Source: Polaribacter sp.
GTDB lineage: Bacteria; Bacteroidota; Bacteroidia; Flavobacteriales; Flavobacteriaceae
Assembly (NCBI GenBank): GCA_028343155.1
Contig: JAOLXX010000014.1
Location: 1 to 64,000 of the forward strand
DNA length: 64,000 nucleotides
Reading direction: 5' to 3'
Within the stretch, counting starts at the first letter, position 1, and each line of letters opens with the position of its first letter. Shown here piece by piece: positions 55,084-64,000 of this stretch. A program made the translations under genes and the position numbers. The notes under the pieces were generated by a model. That model searched no databases, had not been told where the DNA came from, and saw only the letters and a program-made list of their open reading frames with translations.

Positions 55084-56443
55084 TTTCTTTAAGTTTTTTT
55101 TTCTTCAGATAAGAAGAAATAATTCTTTGAACATCTCTATTGTCCTTTTTAGGTTCCACAAAGAACTGGTAATCCTCTGGGTTTTCTAATGCTGCAGATT
55201 GCGCTACAGTTACATACCCAATGCCTTTGTAAATTCCATCTAAAATTAATGCAAAACCAACTTCATTTTTAGTCCTTCCATTCTCTTTAATAATTAAGTT
55301 TTCTGCACCAATGCCTACCGATTTTATGGCTTCTTTTACTCTTTTATTATAAATTTCTACAGTTTCTTTATCACAACAAATACCGTTACATTTTTTTATT
55401 TGATAATCGAAACATCCAGCAACATTAGTTTGTAGATGACAATATTTTGGACATAGTTTAAATTCTTTACACAAAACTTCTAAGTGATTTCTGCATTCAG
55501 AAATGGAGTAGTATTTCATAATTGCATTTGGCGCTAATTTTAGTCGATTATACGCTAAGTGCAGAATTCCTTTCTGATCTTCATAAGAAAACAAACCAAC
55601 GGCCTCTCCTGACTTTCTCTGAGCCCTGTTGAATTTAGGATAGTTGTGTTTTATCTCGGAGGATTCCAGTAATAAAGCGAGTAATTCACTGCCTGTTTTT
55701 GTAAATGAAACATTAGCTGTTTCTAAACACATGGTTTGTTCTTTCTTTTTTTTGTCATAAAAATGACTGATCACACGCTGCTTTATGTTATTTGCTTTGC
55801 CAATATAAATAATCTCTTTAGCTAAATTTTTAAAGTAGTAGACACCAAAGGTTTCTGGCAAGTTATCAACGACTTTTTTGTCTAAAAGAGGAGGTAGGGT
55901 GGCTTCTCTAGATTTCGGGTTTAAAAAGGAGTTGATTGTAAAATTATCATCTCTTTCTATAAGTCTTTTGAATAGTTCTACGGTTGCTTCGGCATCTCCT
56001 TTTGCACGGTGTCTTCCATTTATGGGAATGTTCTCTCCAGTACAAATATTACCTAAACTGTAGGAGGCTAATCCAGGAATTATTTTTCTTGTCAGACGAA
56101 CGGTACACAATTTTTTTCGTTTGAAATCAAATCCCAAACTTTTAAATTCTGCTTGTATAATGTTGTAATCAAAGTTTACATTATGAGCAACAAAAATAGT
56201 GTCTTTTGTAATTTCTGCTATTTTTTTTGCAATTTCATAAAATTTGGGCGCATTTCTTACCATGGCATTTGTAATGCCTGTTAGACTGGTGATAAATGCA
56301 GGAATGTTTTGTTCTGGATTTATTAAAGAAGTAAATTCATCAACCACCTTTTTTCCATCGAAAATTAAAGCGGATATTTCAGTTATCTTTTGACCTTTAG
56401 GGCCATTTCCTGTGGTTTCTATATCAACTACTGCGAAGTGCAA
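55073..56443 (-). CDS. DnaQ-like exonuclease fused to a GIY-YIG (UvrC-like) nuclease
   Basis: Residues 1 to about 165 are a DEDDh 3'-5' exonuclease (VVDIETTG, HNVNFDY, HRAKGDAEAT). From about residue 195 a GIY-YIG endonuclease domain begins (FGVYYFKN, IIYIGKANNIKQRV) as in the UvrC N terminus and Cho, with a Cys-rich segment (CPKYCHLQTNVAGCFDYQIKKCNGIC) behind it. Likely DNA repair. Starts one base before the rpe stop codon, so co-transcribed with it. Confidence 0.9.
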   Translation of the reverse strand: MHFAVVDIETTGNGPKGQKITEISALIFDGKKVVDEFTSLINPEQNIPAFITSLTGITNAMVRNAPKFYEIAKKIAEITKDTIFVAHNVNFDYNIIQAEFKSLGFDFKRKKLCTVRLTRKIIPGLASYSLGNICTGENIPINGRHRAKGDAEATVELFKRLIERDDNFTINSFLNPKSREATLPPLLDKKVVDNLPETFGVYYFKNLAKEIIYIGKANNIKQRVISHFYDKKKKEQTMCLETANVSFTKTGSELLALLLESSEIKHNYPKFNRAQRKSGEAVGLFSYEDQKGILHLAYNRLKLAPNAIMKYYSISECRNHLEVLCKEFKLCPKYCHLQTNVAGCFDYQIKKCNGICCDKETVEIYNKRVKEAIKSVGIGAENLIIKENGRTKNEVGFALILDGIYKGIGYVTVAQSAALENPEDYQFFVEPKKDNRDVQRIISSYLKKKKLKENEK

Positions 56444-57100
56444 TTAGGCAATTGTATTTTTTAAGTCAGCAATTGTTTCCGTTGGATTTTCAGCTCCAAA
56501 AACATAGCTACCAGCAACAAGCACATTGGCACCTGCTTCAATTAAAGCATTTGCATTTTTATTGGTAACGCCACCGTCAATTTCTATTAGACAATCCGAC
56601 TTTGTAAAATCGATTAAATGTCTCAATTGGCTCACTTTTTTATAGGTGTTTTCAATAAAAGACTGCCCACCAAAACCCGGATTTACACTCATAATACAAA
56701 CCAAATCTAATTCTGTAATTACATCTTCTAAAACTGCAATAGGTGTATGTGGATTCAAAGCAATACCTGCTTTCATTCCTGCTGCTTTAATGGCCTGAAT
56801 GGTTCTGTGTAAATGAGGGCATGCTTCATAATGTACTGTTAGAATAGTAGCCCCTAAATCTGCAAAAGTTTCGATATATTGATCAGGATTTACAATCATT
56901 AAATGCACATCAATCGTTTTTTTAGCGTGTTTAGCAATTGCTTTTAAAACAGGCATTCCAAAAGAAATATTGGGAACAAAAACGCCATCCATAATATCAA
57001 TATGAAACCAATCTGCTTCACTATTGTTAACCATTTCTATATCGCGCTGTAAATTGGCAAAATCTGCCGCTAAAATTGAAGGTGCAATTAAATTATTCAT
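56444..57100 (-). CDS. rpe: Ribulose-phosphate 3-epimerase
   Basis: TIM-barrel pentose phosphate enzyme, 218 residues, interconverting ribulose-5-phosphate and xylulose-5-phosphate. Metal and catalytic residues are visible in APSILAADFANL, HIDIMDGVFVPNIS, DVHLMI, MSVNPGFGGQSF and EIDGGV. It would use the product of the GntK-Gnd fusion but belongs to a separate, house-keeping unit. Confidence 0.95.
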   Translation of the reverse strand: MNNLIAPSILAADFANLQRDIEMVNNSEADWFHIDIMDGVFVPNISFGMPVLKAIAKHAKKTIDVHLMIVNPDQYIETFADLGATILTVHYEACPHLHRTIQAIKAAGMKAGIALNPHTPIAVLEDVITELDLVCIMSVNPGFGGQSFIENTYKKVSQLRHLIDFTKSDCLIEIDGGVTNKNANALIEAGANVLVAGSYVFGAENPTETIADLKNTIA

Positions 57101-57151
57101 CAGTTTGTTGTTGTGTTTTTGTATGTTGCTGTAAAAATAGGGATATAAAAC

Positions 57152-57182
57152 AAAAAACTCTCGAATTTAATTCGAGAGTTTT
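57152..57182 (-). terminator. Terminator of the primary sigma gene
   Basis: AAAACTCTCGAA (57154-57165) pairs with TTCGAGAGTTTT (57171-57182). Read on the - strand, it follows the sigma gene and ends in a T tract, so it separates this gene from rpe. Confidence 0.85.
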
Positions 57183-57228
57183 CAATAAGATATTTACATT
57201 TTAGGGATCTGATAATCATTTGGAATTA

Positions 57229-58092
57229 CTATCCTAAATAAGTCATTAAAATTTTACTTCGAGAGGTATGCTTTAGTCTTCGAATTGCTTTTTCTTTAAT
57301 CTGGCGAACACGTTCACGGGTTAAATCAAAAGTTTCACCAATTTCTTCTAAAGTCATTGGTTGATGTTCTCCTAAACCAAAATATAGTTTTACAACATCC
57401 GCTTCACGTGGAGTAAGCGTTTCTAAAGCCCTGCTAATTTCAATTCTTAAAGACTCGTGTAATAATTTTCTATCAGGATTTGGAGATTCTCCAGAGTTTA
57501 AAACATCATATAAATTAGAATCTTCACCTTCAATTAAAGGGGCATCCATAGATACGTGACGTCCAGAATTTTTCATAGATTCTTTCACATCATTCACCGT
57601 CATATCTAATTTTTTAGCAATTTCTTCAGCACTTGGAGGGCGCTCATTCTCTTGCTCTAAGAAGGCATACATTTTGTTAATTTTATTGATAGAACCAATT
57701 TTATTTAACGGTAAACGTACAATTCTAGATTGTTCTGCTAAAGCTTGTAATATAGATTGACGAATCCACCAAACTGCGTAGGATATGAATTTAAAACCTC
57801 TAGTTTCGTCAAAACGTTTTGCTGCTTTAATTAAACCTAAGTTTCCTTCATTTATTAAATCTGGTAAAGTTAATCCTTGATTTTGGTATTGTTTTGCAAC
57901 TGACACTACAAACCTTAAATTGGCTTTTGTTAATTTCTCTAAAGCTATTTGATCACCTGCCTTTATAAGCTGTGCCAATTCAACTTCTTCATCAGCAGTA
58001 ATTAAATCTACTTTTCCAATTTCTTGTAAATATTTGTCTAACGATGCGGTTTCTCTGTTAGTAACCTGCTTGGTAATTTTAAGTTGTCTCAT
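57229..58092 (-). CDS. rpoD: Primary sigma factor (SigA/RpoD of Bacteroidetes)
   Basis: A 287-residue sigma-70 with region 1.2 ([20 protein letters not shown]), region 2 ([36 protein letters not shown]), region 3 and region 4 ([47 protein letters not shown]). Region 1.1 is absent, as is normal for the house-keeping sigma of this phylum, which recognises TTTG-N19-TAnnTTTG promoters like those mapped in this window. Confidence 0.96.
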   Translation of the reverse strand: MRQLKITKQVTNRETASLDKYLQEIGKVDLITADEEVELAQLIKAGDQIALEKLTKANLRFVVSVAKQYQNQGLTLPDLINEGNLGLIKAAKRFDETRGFKFISYAVWWIRQSILQALAEQSRIVRLPLNKIGSINKINKMYAFLEQENERPPSAEEIAKKLDMTVNDVKESMKNSGRHVSMDAPLIEGEDSNLYDVLNSGESPNPDRKLLHESLRIEISRALETLTPREADVVKLYFGLGEHQPMTLEEIGETFDLTRERVRQIKEKAIRRLKHTSRSKILMTYLG

Positions 58093-58263
58093 CTAATTCT
58101 CTATGACTTTATGAAAGGATTTAAGTAATTCCTACAATTTATTATACGTATGAATTTAGATAATGTTACAAAAATGTTTTCTTTATTTCAACGAGGAATA
58201 AATACCATTCACCGATAGAAAACGGTAGTTCAACGAATTATTTATTTAAAGTGTGACTTATTT

Positions 58264-58862
58264 TTGTTCTTTAGTGTCTTAAAATATTCAAAATTGGAAA
58301 TCTTTGTCTTAAAAAAACTTTCAGACAATGATTTAGTGTTTGAAATTGTAGCAACAAATAGTCCTGAATTTTTTGCTGAATTCTATGATCGGTTTTCGAA
58401 CATCTTTTTTAATCAATGCTATAGGTTTTGTAAGAATAGAGAAGAAGCAGAAGATTTATCAAATGATATATTTGTAAAGCTTTTTGTGAAACTAAACCCC
58501 TTAAAAGATACGCTATGTTTTCGACATGGTTGTGTTTTTTTACCTATCATTTTTGTTTAAATTATATTCAAAGAAGTGCCTACAAGAAAAATGAAAGAAG
58601 CAATGTTTTTCCGACAAAATCAAAGAAGAGCCTGTTTTTTGAGGAGATAGTCACTGTTAATTTATTGAAAGTAAAATTAGAAAGATTGGCAGAGATTTTA
58701 GCTTTAATGAAACCCGCCGAGAAAATAATTTTATTAATGAAATATCAAGAAGATATGCGTATCAAGGAAATTATGTGCGTTTTAAAAATTAGTGAAAGTG
58801 CTGTTAAAATGAGAATTAAAAGAGCAAAAGCCAAAGTGGTAAAAATACATCGTGAATTGTAA
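58264..58862 (+). pseudogene. ECF sigma factor gene with a frameshift
   Basis: Two overlapping frames make one ECF sigma factor: 58264-58510 encodes region 2 (FYDRFSNIFFNQCYRFCKNREEAEDLSNDIFVKLF split across that stretch) and 58515-58862 continues one frame earlier with FSTWLCFFTYHFCLNYIQR and region 4 (MKPAEKIILLMKYQ, RIKEIMCVLKISESAVKMRIKRAK). The frame changes between about 58500 and 58517, consistent with one missing base. No ATG starts the first part either (TTG at 58264). Most likely a decayed or sequencing-affected gene. Confidence 0.75.
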
Positions 58863-59013
58863 TGATTATGAAAATTTTTTTAGGAAATCCTCAAAAATCA
58901 TCTTGTTTCTAAAAATGTTATTTGTAAAATATAGGATGCTATTTGTACGATAAAATACCCTGAAACACTTTCGTTTTTTTACATACATGAAGAAGTTTGC
59001 CGATGCGAACTAT

Positions 59014-59047
59014 TCTAAAAAAGTAAGAGACCATAAACGGTCTCTTA
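59014..59047 (-). terminator. Terminator of the deoxynucleoside kinase gene
   Basis: TAAGAGACC (59024-59032) pairs with GGTCTCTTA (59039-59047). On the - strand it is followed by CTTTTTTAG, placing a good T tail after the kinase gene. Confidence 0.85.
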
Positions 59048-59067
59048 GTAGTATTAATAGTTTTTTG

Positions 59068-59682
59068 TTAAAACAATCCATTTATTTGAGCATCTATTCT
59101 ATCTATAATGTACCCTAAATCTTCTTGGTTGTCAACAAAATCAATATTATCAACGTCAATAATTAGTAATTTACCTTTTGAATAGGTAGAGATCCACGCT
59201 TCATAACGCTCATTCAACCTACTCAAATAATCGATACTTATAGAGTTTTCATATTCTCTTCCACGCTTATGAATTTGTCCCACTAAGGTGGAAATATCTG
59301 CGCGTAAGTAAATTAATAAATCTGGAGGCGTTACTAAATTCTCCATTAAATCAAATAGAGAACTATAATTACTATAATCTCTATTCGTCATTAATCCCAT
59401 TGCATGAAGGTTGGGAGCAAAGATTTGAGCATCTTCATAGATGGTTCTATCCTGAATAATATTTTTGCCAGATTTTATCAATTCTAAAGTTTGACGGAAC
59501 CTACTATTTAAAAAAAATACTTGAAGATTAAAAGACCAGCGTTCCATTTCTGTATAAAAATCGTCTAAATATGGATTTTCATCAACAGATTCAAAATGAG
59601 GTTTCCATTTATAATGTTTTGCTAAAAGTTGTGTAAGTGTGGTTTTACCAGCCCCGATATTTCCTGCAATTGCAATGTGCAT
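59068..59682 (-). CDS. Deoxynucleoside kinase
   Basis: A 204-residue dNK-family enzyme that salvages deoxynucleosides. Walker A GNIGAGKTT near the N terminus, the ERWSFNLQVFFL substrate segment, the DRTIYED (DRS-type) motif and the RGREYENS lid arginines are in place. Cytoplasmic; precise nucleoside unknown. Confidence 0.93.
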   Translation of the reverse strand: MHIAIAGNIGAGKTTLTQLLAKHYKWKPHFESVDENPYLDDFYTEMERWSFNLQVFFLNSRFRQTLELIKSGKNIIQDRTIYEDAQIFAPNLHAMGLMTNRDYSNYSSLFDLMENLVTPPDLLIYLRADISTLVGQIHKRGREYENSISIDYLSRLNERYEAWISTYSKGKLLIIDVDNIDFVDNQEDLGYIIDRIDAQINGLF

Positions 59683-59893
59683 ATTTATAATTGTAATAAG
59701 TTTTATAAAGGATGCTAAAGGTACACAATTTTTATAATTAGTGCTGCAATTATAAAATCAATTTATATCCAAAACTTCTCATTATTAAAAGTCAATTATC
59801 TTTTTTCTAAAACTTTGAATTAAAATTAGAGCTAGGAACATTAAGTTTCATAAATAAAAAAGAGGATAACTTCGTTATCACAGTAAATAAATT

Positions 59894-59901
59894 TACATTT
59901 G
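59894..59901 (+). promoter_or_regulatory. -7 box immediately before gldA
   Basis: TACATTTG fits TAnnTTTG and ends 4 bases before the gldA ATG, so the transcript would start at or next to the start codon. A GATAAC-TTC-GTTATC palindrome lies at 59865-59879. No -33 element of full match (TTCG at the expected place). Confidence 0.45.
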
Positions 59902-59905
59902 TAGT

Positions 59906-60799
59906 ATGTCAATCAAAGTTTCTTTAGTTACTAAAATTTATAAAGATCAAAAGGCATTAAACGAAGTTTCTTTTTATGCAAAGAAAGGTCAAATCATAGG
60001 TTTTTTGGGGCCAAATGGCGCTGGAAAATCAACCATGATGAAAATTCTTACGGGTTTTATTAAACCGAATTTTGGACATGTTTTTGTGGATGAAATAGAT
60101 ATATTACAAAACCCTATAGAAGCTCAAAAAAGAATAGGTTATTTACCTGAACACAACCCTTTGTATTCAGATATGTATGTGCGAGAATATTTGCAATTTC
60201 AAGCAGCGATTTTTAAGGTTGCTAAAAGCCAGGTAGAAACCTGTATTGAAACCGTAGGATTGGCAATAGAAGCGCATAAGAAAATCAATCAATTATCTAA
60301 AGGATATCAGCAAAGAGTGGGTTTGGCTGCAGCAATTTTACACAATCCGAAAGTGCTAATTTTAGATGAACCTACAACAGGTTTAGATCCAAATCAGTTG
60401 GTAGAAATTAGAGCGTTGATTAAAGAACTAGGCAAAGATAAAACGGTGTTATTTTCTACTCATATCTTGCAAGAAGTAGAAGCAGTTTGTGATCGAGTAA
60501 TCATTATTAATAAGGGGGAAATTTTAATAGATAAAAAGCTTGCAGTACTGAAAGTTAGTAAGCAACAAACTATAGAAGTGACTTTTGATTGTAAAATTGA
60601 AACGCAGTTGATAGACAACTTACCAAGTTTAGTTTCTTATCAAAATAATGAAAATTTCACTTGGTGTATTACATTCGAAAACGAAGAAGATATGCGTTCA
60701 AAAGTATTTGATTTTGCACAAGAGAATGGATTTAAGATTCTGAGTTTAAATACTCAAAACAAAAATTTAGAAACCTTATTTAGAGAGGTGACTAGCTGA
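59906..60799 (+). CDS. gldA: Gliding-motility ABC transporter ATPase GldA
   Basis: ATP-binding subunit of 297 residues with Walker A GPNGAGKST, a Q-loop, signature LSKGYQQRVG, Walker B VLILDEPTTGLD and the H-loop STHIL. The GYLPEHNPLYSDMYVREYL segment matches GldA, the ATPase of the GldAFG transporter needed for gliding in flavobacteria. The membrane partners are not adjacent. Confidence 0.85.
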   Translation: MSIKVSLVTKIYKDQKALNEVSFYAKKGQIIGFLGPNGAGKSTMMKILTGFIKPNFGHVFVDEIDILQNPIEAQKRIGYLPEHNPLYSDMYVREYLQFQAAIFKVAKSQVETCIETVGLAIEAHKKINQLSKGYQQRVGLAAAILHNPKVLILDEPTTGLDPNQLVEIRALIKELGKDKTVLFSTHILQEVEAVCDRVIIINKGEILIDKKLAVLKVSKQQTIEVTFDCKIETQLIDNLPSLVSYQNNENFTWCITFENEEDMRSKVFDFAQENGFKILSLNTQNKNLETLFREVTS

Positions 60800-60840
60800 A
60801 TTTAGAATTATATTATTCTGCTACAAAGAGGAGCTAAAAA

Positions 60841-61491
60841 TTACTTTGTCAAATACTGATACGCTTCTAAAAGCGTTGGAAAAACTATTTTACTTCCGGC
60901 TTGTTTCAATTCGTTTTCAGAATATTGTGTAAGAATTCCAATCGGTACCATGCCTGCTAGTTTTGCGGCTTTGGTTCCTGTTAAACTATCTTCAAAAACC
61001 CAAATATCTTTAAAATCATTTTCTTTAAACCCTAGTGCGTTTGCCAAGGTAATGTATGCTTCTGGCGCGGGTTTTGGTTTTTCATAATCTTCCACGCCAA
61101 AAACAGTTGAAAAGTTAAGGTCTAAATGACGAACGCTGTTTTTTAAAAACTGTTTAGTAGCGTTACTAGCAATTCCGTAGGGTATCTTTTCTTTGGTTAG
61201 TAGAGTTGTAAACTCGTTAACCCCAGGCAATAGTTTCGGGATTTTAAAAAACAAGTCTAAATGTTTGTCTTTAAGAGAAAACAATGCTTCAGTCTGTTTT
61301 TCTTCACCAATAACACTGCAAAAATACGCAGCAATTATCATAGGAGATTTTCCTGCAAGACTTTTAGGAAATGGTGCAACTTCTTTGTTGAATAATTCTC
61401 TAAAAGCAGAGCTCCAGGCGCTACCATGGCTTTCGAAACTATCTACAACCACACCATCAAAATCAAATAAAAAACCTTTAGGTAATTGCAT
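60841..61491 (-). CDS. HAD-family hydrolase (beta-phosphoglucomutase-like)
   Basis: A 216-residue phosphatase or phosphomutase. Motif I FDFDGVVVDS, motif II (GIASNAT), Lys of motif III (EDYEKPKPAPEAY) and motif IV (VFEDSLTGTKAA) are all present, with a helical cap. Sugar phosphatase activity is likely; specificity unknown. Overlaps the upstream oxidase gene by 14 bases. Confidence 0.9.
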   Translation of the reverse strand: MQLPKGFLFDFDGVVVDSFESHGSAWSSAFRELFNKEVAPFPKSLAGKSPMIIAAYFCSVIGEEKQTEALFSLKDKHLDLFFKIPKLLPGVNEFTTLLTKEKIPYGIASNATKQFLKNSVRHLDLNFSTVFGVEDYEKPKPAPEAYITLANALGFKENDFKDIWVFEDSLTGTKAAKLAGMVPIGILTQYSENELKQAGSKIVFPTLLEAYQYLTK

Positions 61492-62803
61492 TCGTTGTTT
61501 CTTTTTCGTTCAATAATTCTAATAAATACGGATTTAAAAATTTATTCGTTGGATCTAATTTTTTTCTTAAGAGTTTAAAATCTTCCCATTTTTCATAAAC
61601 TTTAGATAATTCAGCGTCTTTGGCTGTAAAACGTTTTCCCCAATGGGGTCTTCCTCCATATTTCAGGAAAATTTTCTCAATACTTTTAAAAGCTTCATAA
61701 GTATCTGCAGTGGCTGCATTTCTAGAAACACATCCCATGGTAACCGTATCTTTTCCATACGCATAACTTAACCAAGAAGTATCTTTATAGACAAAACGAA
61801 CATCCATAGGGATGTGAATAAACGATTTATTACTCCATTTATTAATTTCTGTTTTTAATTCTTGAAACACTGTTGGAAAGATGTCCAAGCCAATAGTCCA
61901 TTCTGCTAATTCTATAGTGGAGCCTCTCGATTTAGTAACCGTAGCTTGGTACAATGAACCTTTGTGTTCTTTTGTAGTGCTAAAAAAACCTCTGTATAAA
62001 AGTTTATTTGCAATGGCTGTAAACCATGGAAAAATATGAGTATATTTATATAATATCTTTGAGGCAGCTCTTCTATGTTTTAAATATTTAGGTCCCATGT
62101 TTTCCTGAACTGCATTCTCTGGGTCAATTTTATCGCCCGTAATTACATATCCTTTGTCTGTATGAGGAAGCCATAAGATTCTTAAGAAATCATGTTTTTT
62201 TAATCGTTCACCAATTTTTGAGAGCCAAAGTTGATCATCTTCAGGCCCCTCCTTTACATGTAGAGTATAAATAGGTTCGCATTGAAAAGTAATAACAGAC
62301 ATCACACCTAAGACGCCTAAAGAGACTTTAAAAGCGTCAATTAATTCATCATCTTTTGTTATTTCTTTGATAGTACCATCCGCTAAAACAATACGGCATT
62401 TGGAGATGTATTCAGACAATAGTTTCCCACTAGTACCATGAGTTCCCGTAGCCAAAGCACCACCGATTGTAATTGTGTTGATATCTGGCAAACAAGGAAT
62501 ACACCAACCCTTTGACTCTATTGCCTCTAATAAGTCCCCTAAAATTACTCCAGATTGAACACTAATAGTTCGCTCGGAGTCATTAAAAGAGATAATCTCA
62601 TTATAGGTAGTAATGTCAATTAATGTTTCAATTCCTGATGCAATATCTGCAGATGATTGTTTGGTTCCAAAAAAACGCACTTTTTCAGAATTACAAACGA
62701 CTTCTTGCAATTCTTTTTCAGAAGTTATTTTGTAGAGAGATTTGTAGTTGTATGTAATATTTTCATTCCAACTTACCCAAAGACCATTATTTTCTTGTTT
62801 CAT
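61478..62803 (-). CDS. FAD-linked aldonolactone oxidase-like protein
   Basis: A 441-residue vanillyl-alcohol-oxidase-fold enzyme: FAD-binding N terminus with GGALATGTHGTSG, VLADG and the LGVLG..T segment, and the C-terminal substrate domain ending in the HWGKRF motif typical of D-arabinono-1,4-lactone and L-gulonolactone oxidases. It would oxidise an aldonolactone or alditol. No signal peptide. Confidence 0.85.
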   Translation of the reverse strand: MKQENNGLWVSWNENITYNYKSLYKITSEKELQEVVCNSEKVRFFGTKQSSADIASGIETLIDITTYNEIISFNDSERTISVQSGVILGDLLEAIESKGWCIPCLPDINTITIGGALATGTHGTSGKLLSEYISKCRIVLADGTIKEITKDDELIDAFKVSLGVLGVMSVITFQCEPIYTLHVKEGPEDDQLWLSKIGERLKKHDFLRILWLPHTDKGYVITGDKIDPENAVQENMGPKYLKHRRAASKILYKYTHIFPWFTAIANKLLYRGFFSTTKEHKGSLYQATVTKSRGSTIELAEWTIGLDIFPTVFQELKTEINKWSNKSFIHIPMDVRFVYKDTSWLSYAYGKDTVTMGCVSRNAATADTYEAFKSIEKIFLKYGGRPHWGKRFTAKDAELSKVYEKWEDFKLLRKKLDPTNKFLNPYLLELLNEKETTNAIT

Positions 62804-62883
62804 TTTTAGTATAAAATATCAAACAAAAGTAAACATTAATCTTTTTTTTGACGAGATGTTTTTTTTTATTTTACTATTAAGAA

Positions 62884-64000
62884 TCAATTTAATTTAAAAT
62901 CAATTTGCTGACTTTTTAAAGTTGCTAGCAATTCGTTAGAAATATGGATTTTTGTGTTTCTACTTGGTAAATTCACTTCAATTTTTTCTTTAGCATCCCA
63001 AATCGTAAAATGTAGTGTTTGTTTCCCTGGATTATTTTTTAGAATAGTTTCAAGATTTAAAACGATATTTTCTTTAATTTCTTTTAGAGGAATTTTTATG
63101 GTAATCTTTTTACACAAATCATCCATAATATCGTGTAATAATTTAAAATCAGTAAATTTTAGGCGCGGCTCCCCAGTACCTCCTTCTTTGTTTGTCCATC
63201 CAGGTTGAATTGTAGATCTTACAAATAGAAATGAGTTTGGTACTAAAAAGTGCTTAAATTTTAAATAATCCTCTCCAAAAATTCGAAACTCATTACTGTC
63301 TCCATAATCTTCAATTGTAAACATAGCCCAGCCTTTACCTGCTTTAGAAACTCTATGCTGTACATCAGAAATGATACCCGCAAAACTTAAATTTGCACCC
63401 ACATATTTACTAAGATCTTCTTTGAAACTCTTAAGTGTGGCATTGCAAAAGATCATTTCATTTTTAAAATCATCTAGCGGATGGGCAGAAATATAAATAC
63501 CAATCACTTCTTTTTCTTGGGATAAAAGCTCCATGTTTCCCCAAGTTTCACATGCTGGAATATCTGGTTCTGGAAATTGCACTTTAGAGGCTTCTCCAAA
63601 CATAGAAACTTGTGCAGAATTTTCGTTTTCTTGAAACTTACTTCCAAATTTCATTGCCCTTTCTAAAAAGGTCAACCCTTTTTCATCTGTAGCAAAATAT
63701 TGAGCTCTGTGGGTGTCTACAAAAGAATCAAAAGCTCCAGCCTTTATCAAGCTATCAAAAGATTTTTTATTTGCAGCGCGTAAATCTACACGTTTTGCCA
63801 AATCAAAAATAGAGGTATAATTTCCGTTTTCTTTTCGTTCTTTGATGATGGCTCTCACTGCAGATGCGCCAACTCCTTTGACAGCTGCCATGCCGAAACG
63901 AACAGCCCCTTCATTGTTGACGGAAAATTTCAAATAAGATTCGTTTAAATCTGGACCCAAAACTTGTAATCCCATTCGTTTACATTCTTCCATAAAAAAT
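62884..64000 (-). CDS. dnaE: DNA polymerase III alpha subunit, C-terminal part (partial)
   Basis: The frame runs off the right edge; the ATG at 63993 is internal (the preceding codons are Phe-Phe). Visible parts are the end of the polymerase core (MEECKRMGLQVLGPDLNES), the helix-hairpin-helix segment (GVGASAVRAIIKERKENG.., SLIKAGAFDSF) and the OB-fold domain (LSFAGIISDVQHRVSKAGKGWAMFTIEDYG), followed by a C-terminal extension. This is the replicative polymerase. Confidence 0.95.
   Translation of the reverse strand, partial: FFMEECKRMGLQVLGPDLNESYLKFSVNNEGAVRFGMAAVKGVGASAVRAIIKERKENGNYTSIFDLAKRVDLRAANKKSFDSLIKAGAFDSFVDTHRAQYFATDEKGLTFLERAMKFGSKFQENENSAQVSMFGEASKVQFPEPDIPACETWGNMELLSQEKEVIGIYISAHPLDDFKNEMIFCNATLKSFKEDLSKYVGANLSFAGIISDVQHRVSKAGKGWAMFTIEDYGDSNEFRIFGEDYLKFKHFLVPNSFLFVRSTIQPGWTNKEGGTGEPRLKFTDFKLLHDIMDDLCKKITIKIPLKEIKENIVLNLETILKNNPGKQTLHFTIWDAKEKIEVNLPSRNTKIHISNELLATLKSQQIDFKLN

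Noticed and set aside
58535-58541. T7 run as a programmed -1 frameshift site in the ECF sigma gene
   Set aside because: The conserved FSTWL segment before the run already belongs to the downstream frame, so the shift must happen earlier.

Overview
The window is AT-rich DNA from a member of the Bacteroidetes, most likely a marine Flavobacteriaceae (Polaribacter-like, but the genus is inferred). The supporting signs are a SusC/SusD pair, TAnnTTTG-type promoters, a type IX secretion sorting domain and a DUF5103 plug protein, GldA, a complete Na+-NQR operon, and a 287-residue primary sigma factor without region 1.1.

Region 1 (1 to about 34260) is a large alginate-utilisation locus. It starts inside a PL6 lyase and continues on the + strand through a divergent PfkB kinase, a PL7 lyase, a Gfo/Idh/MocA oxidoreductase, an SSS symporter, an unknown lipoprotein, a ManD-type dehydratase, a fused gluconokinase/6-phosphogluconate dehydrogenase, an NRAMP-like membrane protein, an exported TIM-barrel protein, a second PL7 lyase and an SDR. 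A new promoter then drives the PL17 oligoalginate lyase and KdgF. Next come SusC/SusD, a second NRAMP-like protein, a ManA-like isomerase, UxuB and UxuA; then a GntR regulator, a hexuronate-type MFS transporter with a probable DEH reductase, a LacI regulator, and divergently KdgK and KdgA. The expected flow is: surface lyases make oligomers, SusCD imports them, PL7/PL17 give unsaturated monomer, KdgF linearises it to DEH, the SDR reduces it to KDG, KdgK phosphorylates it, and KdgA yields pyruvate plus glyceraldehyde-3-phosphate. A side branch (ManA-like, UxuB, UxuA, ManD, GntK-Gnd) could handle saturated uronates and aldonates.

Two control circuits are readable in the DNA. A 12-bp dyad close to TTGGTAAACCAA, repeated at 13-bp steps and overlapping the promoter -7 element, lies before PL17, SusC and the MFS gene, and a single copy lies before the GntR gene; GntR is the obvious candidate ligand. 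A second dyad, TTAAACGTTTAA, lies between the lacI and kdgK genes, where flanking -7 boxes extend it into a near-perfect 30-bp palindrome.

Region 2 (34263 to 64000) is ordinary chromosomal background: a nucleoid-associated protein, LipB, a secreted M12-type metallopeptidase with a T9SS tail, NRDE protein, ApaG, T9SS plug protein, nqrABCDEF, a hydrolase, a retropepsin-like protein, YqeY, tRNA-Arg followed by a 132-bp tandem repeat carrying terminators, a beta-propeller-like lipoprotein, a FAD oxidoreductase, an exonuclease/GIY-YIG fusion, Rpe, the primary sigma factor, a frameshifted ECF sigma gene, a deoxynucleoside kinase, GldA, a HAD hydrolase, an aldonolactone-oxidase-like enzyme, and the 3' part of dnaE running off the right edge.

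The least expected items are the degenerate KDG-kinase paralogue, two NRAMP-fold proteins that have lost the metal-binding motifs, the ManA-UxuB-UxuA gene order suggesting a mannuronate isomerase, and the operator architecture of the locus. No CRISPR array, transposase or integrase was seen.
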